Source: CAVORB01 sp963736235
GTDB lineage: Bacteria; Pseudomonadota; Gammaproteobacteria; Chromatiales; Chromatiaceae
Length of the DNA stretch: 64,000 bases
Assembly (NCBI GenBank): GCA_963736235.1
Contig: CAVTOR010000005.1
Coordinates: forward strand, 372,001 to 436,000
Direction: 5' to 3'
In this document: piece after piece, positions 1-8,247 of the stretch
Layout: each line of letters starts with the position of its first letter
Position numbering within the stretch: the first letter of the stretch is position 1
The notes under the pieces: model-generated
Told to the model about the DNA's origin: nothing
Databases searched by the model: none
Seen by the model: only the letters and a program-made list of their open reading frames with translations
Position numbers and translations under genes: made by a program

Positions 1-1
1 C

Positions 2-622
2 AACGGTGTCCCGACCGTGCCGCTGGACGCCAGCGTGGCGGCGAGCTTCGTCGGCGATTACCAGGCCGGCGATCCCGCCTACGTGATCGGCATGCCCAAC
101 GGCGACGTCGACAGCACCAGCCTCGGCACCAAGCTGTACCCGATGAAGGAGCACTGGGGCAAGCTTGCGCGCAACGACGCGGACAACACCCTGGTCGGCC
201 ACTCCACCTTCGAGTTCTTCCGCACCGGCAGTTTCTGCCGCGCGGTGGCGGTGGGCCTGGGGATCGACGAGGTCAACGCGGCCGAAAGTAAAGTGTGCGA
301 TGGCCTCCCGGGCGACATGGAGATGCCGTCTAGCACCAGCGCCGTCCCGGTGCACACCTACCAGACCATCAACCACGGTGTGGAGACATCGGACAACGCG
401 CTCGGCTGCAACGACTGCCACGGCAACTCCGCGCGCATGGACCTGATGGGCGATCTCGGTTACCAGCTGAAGGGGGATGAGCGCACCGTGTGTACCGAGT
501 GTCACGGGTGGGAAGGCACGATGAGCTTCACCAAGGTCCACGACAAGCATGTCAAGGACAAGCGCAGGGACTGCTCGGCGTGCCATACCTTCTCCCGTCC
601 GGAGCGCGGGTTGAGAAAATAG
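2..622 (+). CDS. Multiheme cytochrome c, C-terminal part (5' end outside window)
   Basis: The open frame enters from the left edge and ends in TAG at 620-622, so only the C-terminal 200 or so residues are visible. Three CxxCH haem c motifs are seen (CNDCH, CTECH, CSACH), all in the last third, and further His residues could serve as distal ligands. This is the layout of a periplasmic multihaem electron carrier. The N-terminal half of the visible part has no haem motif, so the complete protein is probably longer with more haems upstream. I cannot assign a specific family (nitrite reductase, MtrA-like, tetrathionate reductase or other). A strong terminator follows. Haem content is certain; the physiological role is unknown. 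Confidence 0.8.
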   Translation, partial: NGVPTVPLDASVAASFVGDYQAGDPAYVIGMPNGDVDSTSLGTKLYPMKEHWGKLARNDADNTLVGHSTFEFFRTGSFCRAVAVGLGIDEVNAAESKVCDGLPGDMEMPSSTSAVPVHTYQTINHGVETSDNALGCNDCHGNSARMDLMGDLGYQLKGDERTVCTECHGWEGTMSFTKVHDKHVKDKRRDCSACHTFSRPERGLRK

Positions 623-664
623 CTTGGTGACGAGATAAGGAAGAGGAGCGGCGGGACCGCCGCC

Positions 665-696
665 AGGCCCGGACAGGACGTCCGGGCCTTTTTTTT
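665..696 (+). terminator. Rho-independent terminator of the multiheme cytochrome
   Basis: A nine-base-pair GC-rich stem (AGGCCCGGA with TCCGGGCCT) is followed directly by a run of eight T. It lies 43 bases after the cytochrome stop and just before the convergent regulator gene ends. Confidence 0.9.
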
Positions 697-724
697 GGTC
701 AGGGTAACTGACGCCCGATGACCC

Positions 725-2125
725 TCAGCCCAGGCCGAACTTTCGCAGCTTGCGGTAGACGGTGCGCTCGCTTACCCCGAGCGCGGTTGCCACCGCGCGC
801 CGGTTGCCGTCGTGACGGCGCAGAACCATCTCGAGATGCTCGGCCTCCCACTGGGCGCGCGGCGGCGGATCGGGGCTCTCTGCCCACGGAGTCGCGGCCT
901 CGACCGCGACTGATCTCTCCTCTTGCCAGGTCCTCGCCGTCGGCGGTGGCGCAGGTGTCTTCTCGCACCCATTCACCCGCTCGGGCAAGGCCGCGGCGAT
1001 CAGGCTGCCCGAAATCAGGCCGTTGGGCGAGTTCACGGCGGCTACCCAGAGGATGTTGCGCAGCTCGCGGACGTTGCCGGGGTAATCGTAGGACTGGAGG
1101 ATGTAGAGCGCCTCATCGTCGAGCGTGAATCGTTTGTCCGACGAGTGCCCGATGCGCTGCAATAGCTCCTGCGCCAGCGCCGGGATGTCGGATCGGCGTT
1201 TGGCGAGTTGCGGCAGGTTGACGGTGACGCAGGCGATGCGGAAATAGAGGTCGCTGCGGAACCAGTCGGAGTTCCAAAGCCTGCGGTTGGTGGCGCTGAT
1301 GATGCGGACGTCGGCGCTGAGCATCTTGGTGCCGCCGACGCGCCGGAACTGGCCGGACTCGAGCACGCGCAGCAGCTTCGCCTGTTGCGGCAGAGACAGC
1401 TCGCCAATCTCGTCGAGGAAGAGCGTGCCCCGGTGCGCGAGCTCGAACAGCCCGGGCTTCGCGCCGGTACTGCCGGTGAAGGAGCCGCGTTCGTGGCCGA
1501 AGACCTCGCTCTCGAACAGATCCTCGGTCAGGGCGCTGCAGTCCAGGGTATGGAACGGCCGGTTGCGGCGGGCGGAGTGGCGGTGGATGTAGGCCGCCGC
1601 CAGCTCCTTGCCGGTGCCGGTCTCGCCCTGGAGCAGGACCGGCGCCTCGGAGCTGGCCGCGAGTACCAGTTGGCCGAGGGTCTGGCGAAAGGCGGGGGCG
1701 TCCCCGATCAGGCGCGCCTCCGGGCACTGGTCCTTGCCCATTTCGGGGTGATGGCGCAGCGCGTCCTCCTGGATGAGCTCGCCCAGGTAAATCTCGCCGC
1801 TCGTGGTGCGCACCGGATAGCCCTGGACGCGGACCACGTGCTCCCTGCCCTCGGCGTCGCGATAGGTGTGGGCGGACGCCTGGGAGACCCCGCGCCGGAA
1901 CACGTCGCTGAAGGGACAGTTCGCGCCCTCGGGCCCGCAAGGACAGGGCCGGTTGTGGCAGGCGACCAGGGAAAAGCAGGCGCGGCCGGCGGCGTCGTCG
2001 CGGCTGACGCCGTAGCGCTCCTCGAACGCCTTGTTGATGACGACGACCCGATGATCGGGATTGATGATTACGAAGGGCTGATCGTAGATATCGACCAGCG
2101 ACTGCAACTCAACGGGTACCTGCAC
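725..2125 (-). CDS. Sigma-54-dependent transcriptional activator with Cys-rich PAS domain
   Basis: This 466-residue bacterial enhancer-binding protein has an N-terminal PAS-like sensor (about 1-120), an AAA+ sigma-54 activation domain (about 135-375) and a C-terminal Fis-type helix-turn-helix (about 425-466). Walker A is GETGTGKE at 167-174 and Walker B is TLFLDE at 234-239. The sigma-54 contacting loop reads GSFTGS (214-219) instead of the usual GAFTGA. The PAS region holds five clustered cysteines (50, 56, 61, 63, 70) with a PCPC core, which suggests metal, FeS or redox sensing; that is inference. The gene converges on the multihaem cytochrome. A 12+12 base palindrome about 100 bases upstream may be its own site. 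The target operon is unknown; the copper oxidase to its right is transcribed divergently from it. Confidence 0.88.
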   Translation of the reverse strand: MQVPVELQSLVDIYDQPFVIINPDHRVVVINKAFEERYGVSRDDAAGRACFSLVACHNRPCPCGPEGANCPFSDVFRRGVSQASAHTYRDAEGREHVVRVQGYPVRTTSGEIYLGELIQEDALRHHPEMGKDQCPEARLIGDAPAFRQTLGQLVLAASSEAPVLLQGETGTGKELAAAYIHRHSARRNRPFHTLDCSALTEDLFESEVFGHERGSFTGSTGAKPGLFELAHRGTLFLDEIGELSLPQQAKLLRVLESGQFRRVGGTKMLSADVRIISATNRRLWNSDWFRSDLYFRIACVTVNLPQLAKRRSDIPALAQELLQRIGHSSDKRFTLDDEALYILQSYDYPGNVRELRNILWVAAVNSPNGLISGSLIAAALPERVNGCEKTPAPPPTARTWQEERSVAVEAATPWAESPDPPPRAQWEAEHLEMVLRRHDGNRRAVATALGVSERTVYRKLRKFGLG

Positions 2126-2222
2126 GACTCCATTCCTCCCGACATTGTTCTTGCTTTGCCGGAGTCCCTATCTCGCAGTCAATCTCATTTTTTGTGCGTG
2201 ATATGGCGCAGAGTATATGTCA

Positions 2223-2250
2223 AAAATGTCATGTGACAACATGACATTTT
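2223..2250. promoter_or_regulatory. Perfect inverted repeat, candidate activator binding site
   Basis: The arms AAAATGTCATGT and ACATGACATTTT are exact reverse complements separated by GACA. The element sits 98 bases upstream of the sigma-54 activator start and about 375 bases upstream of the multicopper oxidase. Enhancer sites of Fis-type activators are often inverted repeats of this size, so autoregulation or control of the divergent gene is plausible. I found no convincing -24/-12 sigma-54 promoter next to it. Confidence 0.5.
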
Positions 2251-2625
2251 CATGACTGGCATGCTGCCCGGGCGGATTCCGGAAACGGTAACGAGTCTTG
2301 GCGTGGCGCACCCCACGCCGTTCGCGCAGGCCTTTCCCGACATCCCCGTTCCCCATCATCTCCAGCTTGCGTGCCTTGCGCCGTCTGGCCCGAGCCGCCG
2401 ATTCGGCATCGTCTCGGAGGTGCGGAACTGGCTTTCTCTGCCCGCGTTTCCCCACTCCCAGCGCCCTCTCGAGGAGGATGCACCTCCCCCTGGTCCGTTA
2501 CTTGCGTAAGCAATTACCAGCGAGGTGCTCTTCCTCTGGCCAGGTCAGCCAGCTTGACTTCGGATACCACGATAAAGCGGCCGGTCGGATACCAACGATC
2601 AGGAAGATTCCGAGGAGTGTACAAA
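2251..2625. other. Intergenic region, no gene recognised
   Basis: Between the palindrome and the multicopper oxidase I see no supported gene. Open frames here have no recognisable motifs. A purine-rich CGAGGAG stretch at 2611-2617 is the likely ribosome binding site of the oxidase. The region presumably holds the divergent promoters. Confidence 0.4.
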
Positions 2626-4957
2626 TTGAAACCCATCAAAATCCAGATCCTTCTGCAGGGGGGCGTTGCTTCTGACGCCTCTTTCTCTGGCGGTGTCCGG
2701 CGCGCTGGCCGACCCGGTGCCCGGGGGTACGCTGGACCCGCTGACCATCCCCAAGTACGTCACGCCGCTGGTCATCCCGCCGGTGCTGTACGACGACGGC
2801 GGTGCGCCATGAGCGCTCAAGTGGCGCTGCGGCAGATCACCCAGCAGGTCCTGCCGGCCGGTTTCCCGGCCACGCCGCTGTGGGCCTACGGAAACCCGGC
2901 TAACCCGGCGACCTTCAACAACCCGGCTTCACCATCGAGGTGACCAAGGACGTCGCACCACGGTCACCTGGATCAACGAGCTGGTCGACGCTAACGGCAA
3001 CTACCTGCCGCACATCATTCAGGACGCGAACGGCAACCCGCTGGTCGACCAGACCCTGCACTGGGCGGCGCCGAACCAGGACTGCCTGGATGGCTGAGCC
3101 CGCGTACCGACTGCGCGGGTGCCTCCGCCGAACCCTACACCGGCCCGATCCCGATGGTCACGCACGTCCACGGCGCCCACGTCGGCCCGGGCAGCGACGG
3201 CTACCCCGAGGCCTGGTGGCTGCCGACGCCGAACAACATCGACTGCACCAACGTCATCGGGGTATCCGCCACACCGGACGACCGACGGACGACTTCGACT
3301 GCAACGGCACCTTCTTCGAGAGCGCGGAGGGGCGGACACACCGCTGCGCTCGGGCAGGGCCGTTCGATCGAGATGTACACCAACGACCAGCCCACCACGA
3401 CGCTGTGGTACCACGACCACTCGCTGGGCATGACCCGGCTGAACGTGTATGCCGCCGGCGCCGGCTTCTGGCTGATCCGTGACGCCAACGACGGCGAGAC
3501 CGGCGCTGCTCTCGGGCGTGCTGCCCGGACCGGCACCCAAGGCCGGCGACTCGGCCGCAACGCTCAACACCCCGGGCGATCCGGTGCGCAACGCGGTGCG
3601 CGAGATCCCGATCGCCATCCAGCCGAAGTCGTTCAACGCCGACGGCACCCAGTACTACCCGGCCGACCGCGCCTTCTTCGAGGGCCTGGGCACCGGTGGC
3701 AGTCTTCGCCGACAACACCGACGTGAACATCCCGTTCCTGCCGCAGGCGACATCGGACATCGCGCCGGTGTGGAACCCGGAAGCCTTCTTCAACACCATG
3801 GTGGTCAACGGCAACACCTGGCCGTGCTGGAGGTGGCGCCGGAGCGTTACCGCCTGCGCTTCGTCAACGCCAGCGACTCGCGTTTCATGAACCTGTCGCT
3901 GTGCGCTGGTCAACGGCCAACGGCAGCTCAGAGCTGCGTGAAATTCCGTTCTACCAGATCGGCTCCGAGCAGGGCCTGCTGCCCGCGGTGGTGCGCATCG
4001 AGACCGGCTTTGCGACCACCGCTGCCGGGTAATGGCACGCGACGTCGACTGCCGAACGTCGCTCGACTGCATGCAGCCAGAACGGCAAGCCGAGTGAAGA
4101 ACTGCGTACCTGCAGTGCCCGGCACCTTCGCCGAGCAGGCCCTGCTGATGGGCCCGGCCGAGCGCCCCGACGTGATCGTCGATTTCAGCGGTCTGCCTGA
4201 CGGTACCAGTCGATGCGCATGATCAACACCGCGCCCGATGCGCCCTTCGGCGGCTTCCCGGACGTGCCGGCTGATCCGGCCACCACCGGCCAGGTGATGC
4301 AGTTCGTGGTCAACTCGGCGCTGGCGAACCCGGCCGGCGACCCCAGCACCCCGGCTGCGTCGCTGGTGCTGGATCCCAACCCCGGCGGTGTGCCGAAGCT
4401 CGGCGCCTCCGACCGTGACCCAGGACCTGGCCCTGCTGGAGGAGGAATCGGCGCTGCTGTGCGTGACCATCGATGCGGTCACCGGTGTGATCACTCTGGA
4501 CCCGAGCTCCGTGCCGCCGACGTGTGATCCGGTGCTGGGTTCAGTGCCCGTTCGCGCCGAAGGCGGCGGTGCTCGGTGTCAATGGCTCCGGCGGCGGGAC
4601 AGTCCAGCTGTGGGACGACCCGATCGCGACCAATCCGCAGCTGGGCGACATCGAGACCTGGGAGCTGTGGAACTGGTCGGCGGATGCCCACCCGATCCAC
4701 CTGCACCTGGTCAAGTTCGAGGTGGTCAACCGCCAGGTCATCGGTGGTGCGCGTGCGTCCGCCCGAGCCCTGGGAAGCGGGCTGGAAGGACACCGTGATC
4801 ATGTATCCGGGCGAGGTGACCCGCGTCAAGGCGCTGTTCGATATGCCCGGCCTGTACGTCTGGCACTGCCACATCCTGTCCCACGAGGACAACGAGATGA
4901 TGGTGCCGTACTGTGTCGGTGACGCCGGGTGTCGACTGCCCGGCCGAGCTGTTCTAA
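2626..4957 (+). CDS. Multicopper oxidase (many frame breaks)
   Basis: Pieces in all three forward frames join, in order, into one exported multicopper oxidase. A probable signal peptide ends near LADP, and a TTG at 2626 behind GAGGAG is the likely start. Trinuclear-site motifs are visible as HVHGAHV (near 3160-3180) and WYHDH (near 3410). The C-terminal type-1 site reads HPIHLH (near 4690) and HCHILSH with a downstream Met (near 4865). The enzyme would oxidise Cu(I), metal or organic substrates with O2 in the periplasm, fitting the CusBA-like genes downstream. The frame changes about 15 times over 2.3 kb. Because essential genes in this window show the same single-base indels, sequence error is the simpler explanation, but real decay cannot be excluded here. 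Confidence 0.75.
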
Positions 4958-5014
4958 GGCCTAGTCCGAGGTCGGCCGAACTGCAGACCGCGAGTCGGAC
5001 TGATCGCTCATACA

Positions 5015-5038
5015 GGCCGCCCTCGGGCGGCCTTTTTT
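5015..5038 (+). terminator. Terminator of the multicopper oxidase
   Basis: A GGCCGCC/GGGCGGCC hairpin is followed by six T. It lies about 60 bases after the oxidase stop and before the first FKBP gene. Confidence 0.88.
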
Positions 5039-5197
5039 CGACCCTTGACCAGGAGAGCCGCGGCCGCCGGGTCCGCCGGATTTTGTTATGCTGACGCCCC
5101 GCCGGCAATCCGGCGGACGGGGCCCCGCGGAGGCAAGCCTGAGAAGACCATCGAGCCCCATTTTGGTTAATTCGAAAATCGAGGAGGAGATCTCCTT

Positions 5198-5951
5198 GTG
5201 AAGTACCTGATTTCCGCTGCAATCCTCGCCACGACGGGCGCTGTTGGAGCGGCGCTCGCCGCCGAGCCGCTGAACTTCGAGGACGAGACCACGCGCATCA
5301 ACTACAGCCTCGGCTACCAGATCGGCGGCGACTTCAAGCGCCAGAGCGTGGAGATGAACGCGGAGGCCGTCGTGCAGGGCATCGAGGACGCCCTCTCGGA
5401 CGCCGAGCCGAAGATGTCTCCGGAGGAGATCCGCGCCACCCTGACGCAGCTCAAGCGGAAGATCGTGGCCGAGCAGCGGAAGCGCGCTGTCGAGCGTGAG
5501 CTCGAGCTGGAGGCCGAGGGCAAGCAGTTCCTGGAGGAGAACGCCGGCAAGGAGGGCGTGGTCACCACCGAGAGCGGCCTGCAGTACAAGGTGATCGAGG
5601 AGGGGACCGGGCAAGAGCCCCGGCCCGGAGGACCAGGTGACCGTCCACTATCGCGGCACCCTGGTCGACGGCAAGGAGTTCGACAGCTCCCACAAGCGCG
5701 GCAAGCCCGCGACCTTCAAGCTCAACGGCGTCGTCAAGGGCTGGTCCGAGGGGCTGCAGCTGATGAAGGAGGGCGGCAAGGCGCAGCTCTTCATCCCCTC
5801 CAATCTGGCCTACGGCGACCGCGGCCCGCTCGGGCACCGGGCATTGATCTTCGACGTGGAGCTCATCTCCGTCGGTGAAGATCAGGCCGCCGCGCCCGCG
5901 GCAGCCGAGCCGGACGCCGGAACGGCGGGCGAGGCCAAGGGCGGCGAGTAA
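5198..5951 (+). CDS. FKBP-type peptidyl-prolyl isomerase, copy 1 (one frame break)
   Basis: GTG start behind GAGGAGGAGA. A signal peptide (about 1-22, ending ALAAE) precedes an FkpA/Mip-like N-terminal dimerisation region rich in charged helix (about 23-120) and a C-terminal FKBP domain (VHYRGTLVDG, FDSSHKRG, AYGDRGP). The protein would act as a periplasmic chaperone and prolyl isomerase. The frame breaks near 5617, where one extra C in a C-run shifts out of and then into the second segment; removing it restores a continuous protein of about 250 residues. The C-terminus is an Ala/Glu-rich tail. It is followed immediately by a close paralogue, suggesting tandem duplication. Confidence 0.85.
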
Positions 5952-6048
5952 GGGATTCCCTCGCGCGGAGCGGGGCGGCCTGCTGTTGTCGGTATTGGGT
6001 CGCCGCGTTCCCCATTTCTATGGACCACATATACGGAGGAGCTTCAAC

Positions 6049-6768
6049 GTGAACCATGTTGTACCCGCAGCGGTCCTCGCGGCCCTGACTGCCTTCGGCA
6101 CCGCGTCGGCCGAGGAGGCGCTGAACCTCGAGGACGAGAGTACCCGCATCAACTACAGCCTCGGCTATCAGATCGGCGGCGACTTCAAGCGCCAGGAGCT
6201 GGAGCTGAACGGGTCGGCCGTGTTGCAGGGCATCGAGGACGCCCTGGGCGACGGCGAGCCGAAGATGACCGAGGCCGACATGCGCAAGACCCTGATGGAT
6301 CTCAAGCGCAAGGTGATCGCCGAGCAGAAGCGGCGCAAGCAGGAGCAGGCGGAGGAACGCGCCGCCGCGAGCAAGCGTTTCCTGGAGGAGAACGCCAAGC
6401 AGGAGGGCGTGATCACCACCGAGAGCGGCCTGCAATACAAGATCCTGGAGGCGGGCTCCGGCAAGACGCCGGTCCCCACCGACATGGTGTCGGTGCACTA
6501 TCGCGGCACCCTGGTTGACGGCAAGGAGTTCGACAGCTCCCACAAGCGGGGCACGCCGGCGACCTTTCAGCTCAACCGGGTCGTCAAGGGCTGGACCGAG
6601 GGCCTGCAACTCATGAAGGAGGGCGGCAAGGCCCAGCTCTTCGTCCCCCCCGAACTGGCTTACGGCGACCGCGGACCGCTGGCCAACCAGACCCTGATCT
6701 TCGAAGTCGAGCTGATCTCGGTCCTCGATGAGCAGGACAAGGTCCCCGCGCACGCCAACGAGGACTAG
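6049..6768 (+). CDS. FKBP-type peptidyl-prolyl isomerase, copy 2
   Basis: An intact 239-residue paralogue of the preceding gene. The GTG at 6049 follows ACGGAGGA and opens a signal peptide (about 1-20); longer upstream frames lack a signal peptide and a ribosome site. The N-terminal helical dimerisation segment and C-terminal FKBP core match copy 1 over long stretches, including INYSLGYQIGGDFKRQ and the YRGTLVDGKEFDSSHKRG segment. The last 12 or so residues differ. Periplasmic folding is the expected role. Two adjacent copies may form homo- or heterodimers; that is inference. Confidence 0.9.
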   Translation: MNHVVPAAVLAALTAFGTASAEEALNLEDESTRINYSLGYQIGGDFKRQELELNGSAVLQGIEDALGDGEPKMTEADMRKTLMDLKRKVIAEQKRRKQEQAEERAAASKRFLEENAKQEGVITTESGLQYKILEAGSGKTPVPTDMVSVHYRGTLVDGKEFDSSHKRGTPATFQLNRVVKGWTEGLQLMKEGGKAQLFVPPELAYGDRGPLANQTLIFEVELISVLDEQDKVPAHANED

Positions 6769-6834
6769 GAGCGAGGGCTGGTCCCCGAGAAGGATTAGGA
6801 TGCTAACCCCGCAGAATCGGTGCTGATCGAGCCA

Positions 6835-6876
6835 CGCCCTCCCCCTGGCAGGGGGAGGTTTCGGGTGGGGGTCGGA
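6835..6876. repeat. REP-like palindromic element
   Basis: A CCTCCCCCTG/CAGGGGGAGG hairpin is followed by a GTTTCGGGTGGGGG tract. This arrangement resembles the short palindromic extragenic repeats common in proteobacterial intergenic DNA. The 11-base TTCGGGTGGGG recurs in the repeat region near 26714. It lies between the FKBP pair and the efflux adaptor. Confidence 0.45.
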
Positions 6877-6936
6877 ACAAGACGTCTGCGACAAACCGCC
6901 AAGGACCGCCGCATTTTTCGGACTCCACGGAAACCG

Positions 6937-8240
6937 ATGCTGTCGCACCATTTTCTTTTCCGCCCGATCCGCGTACTGACGCGATCCCTCGGACTGTCCC
7001 TGATCCCGATTCTCTTGCTCTCGGGCTGTGAGCGGCCCGCGGACTCCGGCGAGGTTTCCGGGAACAAGTCGACCGCCGAGACCGCCCTGGAGCACGCGGC
7101 CAAGCACCTGGACTCCACCTACGTCTGTCCGATGCATCCGGATGTGGTGCGCGACGAGCCGGCGAGCTGCCCCATCTGCGGCATGGACCTGGTGGCGCGG
7201 GAAGCTCGACAAGGGCGGCGACGAGCGGCCGGCGGTCACGCTGGGCCCCGCCGTGATCCAGAACATGGGCGTGCGCACCGTCAAGGTCGAGAGGGGCACG
7301 CTGTGGAAGTACATCCGCACCCAGGGCAAGGTCGCCTACGACGACGACCGGATCATTCAGGTCCACCCGCGCACCCCGGGCTGGATCGAGAACCTCTACG
7401 TGCGCACGGACGGCGTGCGGGTCGAGCGCAAGGACGATCTCGCCGATTACGTGTCCCCCGACGTGCTCCTGGCCCAGCAGGATTACATCTCCGCGCTCGA
7501 GGAAGGGGAGCTGGATTCCTTCGGCGGTCATTCCGGCGGCAGCGGCCGGCGCGGGAGTTCCGGCGAGCGGACCGGAATCGACCTGCTGCGCCAGCTCAAG
7601 GTGCCGGGCATGGACATCATGGGTCTCGAGCGCAGCATGGAGCCGAAGTCGATCATCCCGATCACGCGCGCCCCAGGGCGGCGTCGTCATCGAGCACAAC
7701 GTGCGCGAGGGGATGTTCGTCACGCCCCTGGACAACATGTTCACCATCGTCGACCTGAGCGAGGTGTGGGTGATGGTCGACGTCTTCGAGCACCAGCACG
7801 CCTGGGTGAAGCCGGGACTGAATGCGGAGATCACGACGCCCGCCTACCCCGGGCGGACCTGGGAGGGCAGCGTCGAGTTCGTGTATCCGGAGGTCCACCC
7901 CAAGGCCCGCACCCTGCGCGCGCGGCTGGAGTTCAGAAACCCCGAGGGGTTGCTGCTCCCCAACATGTTCGTCGAGGTCGTCATCTACGGCGGCCCGAAG
8001 CGGGACGTGCTGATCCTGCCGCGCGAGGCGCTGATCCTGAGCGGCGAGCGCGAGCTGGTGGTCAAGGCCCTCGGCGACGGGCGCTTCCAGCCGGTCGAGG
8101 TCAAGACCGGCATGTGGCGGGGAGAGGAGCTGGAGGTGCTCTCGGGGCTGGCGGAGGGCGACGAGGTGGTGGTGTCGGGCCAGTTCCTGATCGACTCGGA
8201 GTCCAATCTCCAGGCGAGCTTCCGCCGCATGGGCGACTAG
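6937..8240 (+). CDS. cusB: CusB-type RND efflux periplasmic adaptor (two frame breaks)
   Basis: The ATG at 6937 opens a lipoprotein-type signal with a lipobox LLLSGC. A heavy-metal-binding domain follows (YVCPMHPDVV ... CPICGMDL, about residues 65-90), typical of CusB-like adaptors, and then the membrane-fusion protein domains up to 8240. It would link an inner-membrane RND pump to an outer-membrane channel and hand over Cu(I)/Ag(I). The frame shifts near 7201 (extra G in a G-run) and near 7672 (extra C in a C-run); correcting both gives a protein of about 434 residues, the usual size. The RND pump gene begins 8 bases later. The metal specificity is inferred from the family. Confidence 0.85.
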
Positions 8241-8247
8241 ATCCGCC

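Noticed and set aside
2251..2290. Sigma-54 promoter TGGCATGCTGCC
   Set aside because: The spacing between the GG and GC elements is wrong for a -24/-12 promoter.
2626..4957. Calling the multicopper oxidase a pseudogene
   Set aside because: The same kind of single-base breaks occurs in the essential infB, so sequence error explains them at least as well, and all copper ligands are preserved.
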